Of a stretch of 64,000 nucleotides of DNA, positions 47,941-54,744 are shown piece by piece. Source of the DNA: Corynebacterium comes (GTDB lineage Bacteria; Actinomycetota; Actinomycetes; Mycobacteriales; Mycobacteriaceae). Every line of letters begins with the position of its first letter. The stretch's first letter is position 1. Both the position numbers and the translations under genes were made by a program. The notes beneath the pieces were generated by a model, which saw only the letters and a list, made by a program, of their open reading frames with translations, was not told the origin of the DNA and made no database searches. The DNA lies in NCBI RefSeq assembly GCF_009734405.1, contig NZ_CP046453.1:992001-1056000 (forward strand). The letters are read 5' to 3'.

Positions 47941-48738
47941 ATGTCACAGATTCACCTCACTCCCGCACGCCGCGGCCTGGCCGTCGCCGGTGCGGCGGTG
48001 GTCGCCGCCACCTGGCTCTACCTGGTGCTCGTGCGCCCGACCGACTGGGATTCGGTCGGCGGCTCCACGCAGGCCCTGATCACGCTCGCCGGCTATGTCG
48101 GCGGCGCCGTGCTGTTGCTCGCGGCCACGTTGCCGGCACTGCCCGCGCGCACCATCGCGGTGATCCCGGTGGCACTGGTGCTCAACATCGTCATCGGCCA
48201 GGTCGTCGGTTCGGTGGGGCTCCCGCTGTACCTGGATTCGGTGGGCACGGTGCTCATCGCGGCGCTGGCCGGCCCGATCGCGGGCCTGGCCACCGGCACG
48301 CTGAGCTCCGTGGTGTGGGGCCTGCTCAACCCGGCGGCGCTGCCCTTCGCGGCGGTGGCCGGTGCGACCGGCTGGCTGGCGGGCTGGTTCATCCGGGCAG
48401 GCGCGTTCGACCGGATCTGGAAGCTCGTCGTGTCCGGCCTCCTGCTGGGTCTGATCTGCGGCGCGCTGGCCGCCCCGGTGGCGGCGTTCGTCTACGGCGG
48501 TACCGCGGGCGTGGGCACGGGTGCGATCGTGTCGTTGTTCCGCGAGTTGGGCAACTCCCTGATCGGTTCGGTGACCCTGCAGTCCTTCATCTCCGATCCG
48601 TTGGACAAGCTGGCGGTCATGGCGATCGTGTTCGCCGCGGTCAGGGCGCTGCCGAAGCGGACATTGCGGTCCTTCCAGTCAGCTGAGGAGCAGCCGGCCG
48701 GTGAACCGGGGGAGCGTGCGGTCGGGGTGCGGGCCTGA
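47941..48738 (+). CDS. ECF transporter S component (substrate unknown, possibly nucleoside)
   Basis: A 265-residue membrane protein with six or seven hydrophobic helices and the sequence GLPLYLDSVGTVLIAALAGPIAGLATG, which I associate with S components of energy-coupling factor (ECF) vitamin/nucleoside transporters. It begins a tightly coupled operon with the T and A components. The neighbouring nucleoside hydrolase suggests a nucleoside or related base as ligand; this is inference. Two further in-frame starts (GTG 47890, ATG 47932) precede the ATG at 47941, which has GAGG at a good distance. The stop TGA overlaps the start of the T gene (TGATG). Confidence 0.83.
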   Translation: MSQIHLTPARRGLAVAGAAVVAATWLYLVLVRPTDWDSVGGSTQALITLAGYVGGAVLLLAATLPALPARTIAVIPVALVLNIVIGQVVGSVGLPLYLDSVGTVLIAALAGPIAGLATGTLSSVVWGLLNPAALPFAAVAGATGWLAGWFIRAGAFDRIWKLVVSGLLLGLICGALAAPVAAFVYGGTAGVGTGAIVSLFRELGNSLIGSVTLQSFISDPLDKLAVMAIVFAAVRALPKRTLRSFQSAEEQPAGEPGERAVGVRA

Positions 48739-49433
48739 TGCCCCGCACCCGGACCCTGATCAACCCGCTGACCGCACTGGTCACGGGGTTGAGTTCGTGG
48801 ATCCTCGTGCTGGGTGTGAACTCCTGGCGGTTCTCGGTCGCGGTCACTCTCGTGGCGTGGGCGGTGGGCGCGTGGCGCACACGCAACTGCTCGGTGATCG
48901 CCACGACAGCGCTGCTGGCCGTGCCCACCGCCCTGTCGATGCTGCTGGTCCACGCACCCTACGGGGCGGAACGTCTGGCGCCGCTGCTGACCAGGGACGG
49001 CGTGGTCACAGCGGCGGAGCTGACCGCACGTTTCACTGCGTTGATGGCCGCGCTGCTGGCGGCGGCCGCCTTCATCCGGGTGGCGGACCTGGCGAAGGCC
49101 CTGCAGGTCAGCCCGTTGGGTCCGCGGGTGGCGTACATCGTCGCCGCGGCCCTGCAGCTCCTGCCGCAGGGCAGGCGCACCGTGGGGGTGGTGCGCGACG
49201 CGAACCGCCTGGCCGGCCGCCGGATCCACGCGGGCAACGTCATCCCGCGGGTGGCGGTGCCGGTGATGACGCAGCTGCTCACCGCCAACGTGCAGAAGTC
49301 CCGTGCCCTGGAGACCGCCGGGCTTGATCTGCCCGGTAGGCGCACCGTCCTGCGTCCGGTGCCGGACAGCCCCGCGCAGCAGGTGGCGCGGGTGCTCATC
49401 CCCGTGGCGGCCGTCGTGGGGGCGCTGCTGTGA
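48738..49433 (+). CDS. ECF transporter T component (EcfT)
   Basis: A 231-residue membrane protein with several helices and two helical coupling segments carrying the EcfT-like pattern VQKSRALETAGLDLPGRRTV. EcfT couples ATP hydrolysis by the A subunits to conformational change of the S subunit. Both flanking genes overlap it: its ATG is in TGATG of the S gene and its stop shares GTGA with the A gene. It forms the dedicated (group I) ECF complex, because the ATPase gene is adjacent. Confidence 0.85.
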   Translation: MPRTRTLINPLTALVTGLSSWILVLGVNSWRFSVAVTLVAWAVGAWRTRNCSVIATTALLAVPTALSMLLVHAPYGAERLAPLLTRDGVVTAAELTARFTALMAALLAAAAFIRVADLAKALQVSPLGPRVAYIVAAALQLLPQGRRTVGVVRDANRLAGRRIHAGNVIPRVAVPVMTQLLTANVQKSRALETAGLDLPGRRTVLRPVPDSPAQQVARVLIPVAAVVGALL

Positions 49434-50554
49434 AACTGGAACTTTCCGCCGGCTCGATCGTGCAGGTGATCGGCGGGTCCGGCCAGGGCCTGTCGCGCCT
49501 GGCGGAGGAGCTGCACAGGGAACGCGAGGGGGTCGGTGTCGTCGGCCAGGACGCGATCGCCCACGTGACTTTCCTGCGCGAGACGGTCGCGGAGGAGGTG
49601 GCCTTCGGGCTGGAGCAGCGGGGTGTCCGCAGAGAGGAGATGGAAGGCCGCGTCGACCGGATGCTGCGGCTGGTGGGGCTGAGCGAGCTCGCCGAAGCCG
49701 ACCCCGCGGCGCTGTCCGGCGGACAGACACGACGCCTGGCGGTGGCGGCCGTCGCGGTGCTCGAGCCTGAGACCCTCGTCCTCGATGACCCCTTCGCGGG
49801 CCTTGATCATGCGTCCGCGGACCGCCTGGTCACGCTGTGTCACTCGCTTCCCCGCACCGCCGTGGTCGTCCTGGGCAACCGCCCTCATCCGTCGTTGTCC
49901 GGCGAGGTCCTCCCGCTTTCCCCCGCCCCCCTGGCACACCCGGGCCTGCAGCTCCCGGAACCCGTGGGACGGGGCGGAACAGTACTCGATCTGGGTCCGG
50001 TGACCGGCCGGCGGGGAGCGGGCCGACGCCGCTGGTGGCAGAGCCATCGCCCGGATTCGCGCGAGTTCACCGTCGGGCCGGTTCATGTCCAGGTGGTGCC
50101 CGGTGAGGTGCTGTGGCTGCGCGGGGACAACGGCTCCGGTAAGACGACACTGCTGCGCGCCCTCGCCGGCCTGGACGGCGCGCCGGGTACGCGGGTCCCG
50201 GTGTCCCTCATGCTGCAGCGGGCCGGCGACCAGGTGGTGGACACGACGGTGCGCGGCTTCGTGGGCCCGGCTGCTGAGCCGCTGGGCCTGGATCCGGACG
50301 CCCACCCCCTGGACCTGGGTGCCACCGACCTGCGGCTGGCGCAGTTCCTCGCCGTGGCCGGGCCCGGTCGGCCGGTCATGCTCGCCGACGAGCCCGACGT
50401 CGGCCTCGACCACCGCGGACGCGGGGTCATGCACGGACTCATCGCCGAGCGGCTGCGCGCCGGGACCGCGCTGGTGATCACGTGCCATGACGAGGCGTTC
50501 ATGGCGGAGATCGCCCGGTATTCGCGGGTGAGTTGTCTTAACCTGGACCAATGA
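49430..50554 (+). CDS. ECF transporter ATPase with two fused, complementary NBDs
   Basis: A 374-residue ATPase fusing two nucleotide-binding domains. NBD1 (about 1-150) has a degraded Walker A (GGSGQGLS, 15-22, no lysine) but an intact signature LSGGQ (95-99) and Walker B (LVLDDP, 116-121). NBD2 (about 215-374) has an intact Walker A (GDNGSGKTT, 232-240) and a Walker B with catalytic Glu (LADEP, 318-322), while its signature position reads LGATD (296-300). Thus only one of the two composite ATP sites can be functional. Each NBD is also shorter than usual. The start overlaps the T stop (GTGA) and the stop overlaps the next ATG (ATGA). Confidence 0.85.
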   Translation: MKLELSAGSIVQVIGGSGQGLSRLAEELHREREGVGVVGQDAIAHVTFLRETVAEEVAFGLEQRGVRREEMEGRVDRMLRLVGLSELAEADPAALSGGQTRRLAVAAVAVLEPETLVLDDPFAGLDHASADRLVTLCHSLPRTAVVVLGNRPHPSLSGEVLPLSPAPLAHPGLQLPEPVGRGGTVLDLGPVTGRRGAGRRRWWQSHRPDSREFTVGPVHVQVVPGEVLWLRGDNGSGKTTLLRALAGLDGAPGTRVPVSLMLQRAGDQVVDTTVRGFVGPAAEPLGLDPDAHPLDLGATDLRLAQFLAVAGPGRPVMLADEPDVGLDHRGRGVMHGLIAERLRAGTALVITCHDEAFMAEIARYSRVSCLNLDQ

Positions 50555-51738
50555 CCCGCATCCACGGCCTGGACCTGGCCCGCGCCCTGGCGATCATCGG
50601 CATGATGGCCGCCCACATCGGCCCCGGGCATCCCGTGACGGAGGGCTACCCATCGGTGCTCTTCGCGGTGCTGGCTGGCGTGTCGATGGGGATCATCTCC
50701 CGCGGCTCTCTGGCCGGAGAAGGCGACCTCCCGCGCACCCGCTTCAGGCTCATCCTCCGGGGCGTGATCCTCGTGGGGCTCGGGGCGGTGCTGTCGATGC
50801 TGCAGTCCTCGATTCTGGTCGTGCTCACTGCGATCGGCGTCAGCTACATACTGCTCACTCCGGTGATCACGTGGTCGACCCGGCGGCTGGGGGTGCTGCT
50901 GGCTGTGCTGGTGGTGACGGGCCCGGTGCTCGTAGCGGCGGAGCACGTTCTCTCGTTCAGCTGGGGTGATCACGCGGTGGCCGATCTGTTCCTGGGCGTC
51001 TATCCGCTGCTGGCCTGGTTGGCGTACACGCTGGTGGGGCTGCTCATCCATCGTCTGGTGGTGAGCCCGGCCCATCAGAACCAGACGCGCCGACAGATAT
51101 GGCTCGCGGCCATCGGTCTGGCGCTGCTCGCGGGCACCCAGCTGCTTATCGAGCTCACCGGGTTTCGCGTCGGCCCCAACGACATCCTCAACGAGTTCGG
51201 CGCCTACCTGCAGGGCGAGCCTCATTCGGGCGGGCTTCTCGACGTCCTCGGTTCCTCCGGTGCCGCCATGGCCGTCATCGGGCTCTGCGTGCCGGCCTGT
51301 CGCGCAGCGTCGGTGGTGTGGGCGAGCTACCCGCTGCGGGCGATGGGGTCGATGTCCTTGACCATGTACGTGGTGCACGTCGTGGTCACCACCATCGCCA
51401 ACGGGACCTTCCTCACCGTGTACAGCATCTACGGCTGCGGACCCCAGCCGTACCTGCCCGAGGGGGAGTTCGGCGGGAGGATGTACACGCCGCTGTCGGA
51501 TCCGCTCGATTTCCCCGGCGCGGGGAACCCCGACGCCCTCGTCTTCAGTGCCCCCGATGCCGGCGAACCCGACTGGTTGTGGCTGCTGGCCGCGCAGGTC
51601 ATCGGCCTGCTCATCTTCGCCTCGTTGTGGCGCCGGCGCTTCCGCCGCGGCCCGCTGGAGTGGGGGATGCACCGGGTGATTGAGGGGGCGGTCGGCGGGA
51701 CGTCCAACAGTCCGACCGCGGCCTCCCCGCGCGGTTAA
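50551..51738 (+). CDS. membrane protein with HGSNAT/DUF418-like domain
   Basis: A 395-residue membrane protein with about ten helices. The N-terminus (RIHGLDLARALAIIGMMAAH) matches the heparan-alpha-glucosaminide N-acetyltransferase-like/YeiB group, and the C-terminus (RRFRRGPLEWGMHRVIEG) is the DUF418 signature. Family members probably acylate or transport; the function here is unknown. It is the fourth gene of the ECF operon, its ATG overlapping the stop of the ATPase gene, so it may act with the transporter. A Ser/Thr/Pro-rich tail ends the protein. Confidence 0.78.
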   Translation: MTRIHGLDLARALAIIGMMAAHIGPGHPVTEGYPSVLFAVLAGVSMGIISRGSLAGEGDLPRTRFRLILRGVILVGLGAVLSMLQSSILVVLTAIGVSYILLTPVITWSTRRLGVLLAVLVVTGPVLVAAEHVLSFSWGDHAVADLFLGVYPLLAWLAYTLVGLLIHRLVVSPAHQNQTRRQIWLAAIGLALLAGTQLLIELTGFRVGPNDILNEFGAYLQGEPHSGGLLDVLGSSGAAMAVIGLCVPACRAASVVWASYPLRAMGSMSLTMYVVHVVVTTIANGTFLTVYSIYGCGPQPYLPEGEFGGRMYTPLSDPLDFPGAGNPDALVFSAPDAGEPDWLWLLAAQVIGLLIFASLWRRRFRRGPLEWGMHRVIEGAVGGTSNSPTAASPRG

Positions 51739-52055
51739 AGTCCGGAAGAATATGCATTAAGCCTAAGAAAGTGTTAGGATCATCGCCTGGGTGTGGCCCG
51801 GTTCAGAGCTTTCAGCTATGAATGGCGGCCGCCTTGAACCTGGATCTTCCGGATTACGGCGGCCCCTCTGTTCCTTGTCCCGGTAGGGCGCGCAAGGTTG
51901 GTGCGCCCCGAAGGCCACGGTATGTCCATGGACGAAAACACAATTGAAGAAGGTCGCGTACAGCGCGGCTCGGCGCCCCCGGCATGCCTGCCGGCGGGCC
52001 CCTGCCCCGGAACGTGGCCTTCGTTGGCCCAGGTAGCTGGGCCGGAAAGGCATGC
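51739..52055 (+). promoter_or_regulatory. long structured leader upstream of the monooxygenase gene
   Basis: A 317-bp spacer with no convincing gene. TAGGAT (51775-51780) is a possible -10, giving about 270 nt of leader. Paired segments: GGTTCA (51800-51805) with TGAACC (51835-51840), GGGCGC (51886-51891) with GCGCCC (51903-51908), the palindrome GTCCATGGAC (51924-51933) and CCGGC...GCCGG near 51980-51994. An ATG at 52052 reads M-L-D-stop and overlaps the true TTG start, a possible minimal upstream frame. This could be an RNA regulator. Confidence 0.4.
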
Positions 52056-53453
52056 TTGACTAAGCGTATTGCAATTATCGGGGCAGGTCCGAGCGGGATG
52101 GCGCAGCTGCGGGCATTCGAGTCCGCACAGAAGAAGGGACACGAGATCCCCGAGATCGTCTGCTACGAGAAGCAGGACGACTGGGGCGGTCAGTGGAACT
52201 TCACGTGGCGCAACGGAACCGACAAGTACGGCGAACCCGTGCACTCCTCGATGTACCGCAATCTCTGGTCGAACGGCCCGAAGGAGGGCCTCGAGTTCGC
52301 GGAGTACTCCTTTGACGAGCACTTCGGTCGCCCGATCTCGTCCTACCCGCCGCGCGAGGCGCTGTGGGACTACATCGACGGCCGTGTACGGAAGTCGGAC
52401 GTGAAGAAGTACGTCAAGTTCGCCCACGCCGTGCGCTGGGTCGACTTCGACGAGACCACCAGCACCTTCACTGTCCACGTGCAGAACCTGCGCAGCGGCG
52501 AGACCGAGTCGGAGGAGTTCGACCACGTCATCGTCGCGTCCGGTCACTTCACCTTCCCGAACGTCCCCGATTTCCAGGGCATGGACACCTTCCCCGGCCA
52601 GATCATCCACGCCCACGAGTTCCGCGGCGCGGAGTCCCTGGCGGACAAGGACGTCCTGCTCATCGGTGCGAGCTACTCCGCGGAGGACATCGGCACCCAG
52701 GCCTACAAGATGGGTGCCCGGACCGTCACCTTCTCCTACCGCAGCGCTCCCATGGGTTATGACTGGCCCGAGGGCATGGAGGAGCAGCCGCTCGTGGAGA
52801 AGTTCGACGGCGCCACCGCACACTTCTCCAACGGCCTGAAGCGCAAGTTCGACGCCGTGGTCCTGTGCACCGGCTACATCCACCACTACCCGTTCCTGCC
52901 CAGCGACCTGGCGCTGAACTCCCCGAACAACCTCTACCCGGACAACCTCTACCGTGGCGTCGTCTGGGAGAAGAACAACCAGATGTTCTACCTGGGAGCC
53001 CAGGACCAGTGGTTCACCTTCAACATGTTCGACGCCCAGGCCTGGTACGTGCGCGACCTTATCCTCGGTGAGCGTGAGCTGCCTGCCAAGGAGGAGCAGC
53101 GCAAGAACATCGACGCCTGGCTCGAGCGCTTCGACACCCTGCGGAACGTCGACGAGCAGGTCGATTTCCAGGCCGACTACGTCCGCGACCTCATCCAGGA
53201 GACCGACTACCCGATGTTCGATCTGGACACCGTGGCGGAGATCTTCAAACGCTGGGTCGGGACGAAGCGCGAGGACATCCTCAACTACCGCGACGTCACC
53301 TACACCTCCGTGATCACCGGCACGAAAGCCGCTCAGCACCACACCCCGTGGATGCTCGAGCTCGACGACTCCCTCGAGCGCTACCTGTCCACCCCGGAGC
53401 CGGACGAGGTCCGCGACATCTTCGAGGGCCGCGAGCCGGTCAAACGCCGCTAG
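52056..53453 (+). CDS. tmm: flavin-containing monooxygenase, trimethylamine monooxygenase-like (Tmm)
   Basis: A 465-residue class B flavin monooxygenase. The FAD motif GAGPSG is at 9-14, and the NADPH motif GASYSAEDIGT is near 205. Long matches to bacterial trimethylamine monooxygenase are visible: EIPEIVCYEKQDDWGGQWN, SMYRNLWSNGPKEGLEFA, DHVIVASGHFTFPNVP and YLGAQDQWFTFNMFDAQAW. Tmm oxidises trimethylamine to its N-oxide and also acts on other methylamines and indole. The start is TTG, with GGAAAGG 5 nt upstream. It stands alone, behind a long leader and before a terminator, so it is likely regulated by RNA or its own promoter. Confidence 0.9.
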   Translation: MTKRIAIIGAGPSGMAQLRAFESAQKKGHEIPEIVCYEKQDDWGGQWNFTWRNGTDKYGEPVHSSMYRNLWSNGPKEGLEFAEYSFDEHFGRPISSYPPREALWDYIDGRVRKSDVKKYVKFAHAVRWVDFDETTSTFTVHVQNLRSGETESEEFDHVIVASGHFTFPNVPDFQGMDTFPGQIIHAHEFRGAESLADKDVLLIGASYSAEDIGTQAYKMGARTVTFSYRSAPMGYDWPEGMEEQPLVEKFDGATAHFSNGLKRKFDAVVLCTGYIHHYPFLPSDLALNSPNNLYPDNLYRGVVWEKNNQMFYLGAQDQWFTFNMFDAQAWYVRDLILGERELPAKEEQRKNIDAWLERFDTLRNVDEQVDFQADYVRDLIQETDYPMFDLDTVAEIFKRWVGTKREDILNYRDVTYTSVITGTKAAQHHTPWMLELDDSLERYLSTPEPDEVRDIFEGREPVKRR

Positions 53454-53462
53454 TTCGCTGCG

Positions 53463-53480
53463 CCTGCTTATCGACGCCCC
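53463..53480 (-). repeat. intergenic 18-bp repeat, copy 1 (variant)
   Basis: On the minus strand this reads GGGGCGTCGATAAGCAGG, 16 of 18 identical to the copies at 58230-58247 and 61043-61060. It lies just outside the ParA/helicase island in inverted orientation relative to the others. Confidence 0.5.
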
Positions 53481-53481
53481 G

Positions 53482-53520
53482 TTCTCCCTCACCGCAGCCC
53501 ATGGCAGCGGTGGGGGAGAA
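53482..53520. terminator. bidirectional terminator between tmm and the ParA gene
   Basis: A 14-bp stem with one wobble (53482-53495 with 53507-53520) and an 11-nt loop, between convergent genes. It separates the tmm gene from the lower-GC island. Confidence 0.75.
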
Positions 53521-53527
53521 GGTTCTT

Positions 53528-54595
53528 CTAGGCCATCAAACGTTTGTGAACCGTCTCAGCAACACTTTTGATTTTGTCGACGTACCCATCTCGCTGGTTT
53601 AGCTGGGTACCACGGACTCCATCTTTGCTAACTAGTCCGGCAATTGGGGAATGGACATCCTGCGCCGTCGCCGGCATTGAGTGCATGTGAGGGATATGGC
53701 CGAGGAGGAACTCATCCTCTTTCTGACCCAAGCTACTGGCGATACGTTGAGCCTCTTCCGGGAAACGATCTCGGAATCGCTCGAAAGCGCCCACGAGCTG
53801 TTCGCCGCCGCCGGCCTTCTTCTTCATGTATTCGAGGGTGGTGTATCCGAGGTAATTGAGCTGACGGCCTTCGTGACCGTGAAGGCGAAGAGTGCGGGAT
53901 TTCTCATCGAAGCTATTTGAATACTGGCTCCAAGCCGCGATATTAGCTTCCTGCATTTCGCTGTATTCGGCGACCCAATTCTCGAACCAACGGGAGAGGT
54001 TGTCGAAAGCGTGAAAGCTGAAGAGATCGGTGGCAGTTGGGGTAACGAAGGCATCGCAACCCAACAAGACGGTTCGGTTGAAGGGACCCAGGCTCGGGCC
54101 GACATCAAACAGGATAATGTCGTAGCGATTTTGGTCCTCCATCGCGGTGGCGAGCTGGCCTGCCCAGTGCACGCGTCGAAACGCAGCTGTCTCCCGGCCG
54201 TGGGCAGCTTGCCATGCATTGCTCATGACGTCCTCGATTTTGGACAAGGTAGGGTGCCCAGCCAGGACATCCACCTTGAAACGCTCGGATCGAACAGTGT
54301 GAATGTTCTTCTCGATCTCCGGCTCGCCCTCCAGAAGGGGGATAAAAAGCCCGTACACGGTGTTTGCCAGCGAACGCCGCCGAGCACTATCTGGGTCGCT
54401 GTCGGGAGCGTAGATCTCGGCGGTCTGGTCTTCGGTGAGCATCAGCTGTGTCGCGTTGCACTGGGGGTCGCAATCGACGTAGAGGACGCGGTGGCCGCGC
54501 TCCGCGAAGTCATGGGCGACATTCGTTGACAACGTTGTTTTGCCGACGCCGCCCTTGTTGTTGAAGAAGCTTAGAGTGCGAATTTTAGAGGACAT
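53528..54595 (-). CDS. ParA-family ATPase (orphan, in defence-like island)
   Basis: A 355-residue ParA/MinD-type ATPase with the deviant Walker A KGGVGKTT at 14-21, YVDCDPQCNATQL and the DIILFDVGPSLGPFNRTVLL segment. It is longer than chromosomal ParA (about 280), with an extra C-terminal region (FEENFDEKS... region through VSKDGVRGTQLNQRDGY). No ParB or parS is visible, so it is an orphan, like ATPases found in mobile elements or phage satellites. GC is clearly lower than in the flanks. It is oriented with the helicase and NUDIX genes but separated from them by 149 bp, with its own TAAAAT -10 candidate. Confidence 0.85.
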   Translation of the reverse strand: MSSKIRTLSFFNNKGGVGKTTLSTNVAHDFAERGHRVLYVDCDPQCNATQLMLTEDQTAEIYAPDSDPDSARRRSLANTVYGLFIPLLEGEPEIEKNIHTVRSERFKVDVLAGHPTLSKIEDVMSNAWQAAHGRETAAFRRVHWAGQLATAMEDQNRYDIILFDVGPSLGPFNRTVLLGCDAFVTPTATDLFSFHAFDNLSRWFENWVAEYSEMQEANIAAWSQYSNSFDEKSRTLRLHGHEGRQLNYLGYTTLEYMKKKAGGGEQLVGAFERFRDRFPEEAQRIASSLGQKEDEFLLGHIPHMHSMPATAQDVHSPIAGLVSKDGVRGTQLNQRDGYVDKIKSVAETVHKRLMA

Positions 54596-54744
54596 GACCT
54601 ACCCTGGGGCGCAGTTATTTTACGTGTTTGAGAAAGCAACCGACGCTCCAACTGTAACTGACGGCCTAGTAAGTCTGGTCGCCGACGCTGGTAACTCAGA
54701 ACTAAGCGTCCTCAACTCAACCCATTTCACGGCCCAAAGTCTAT

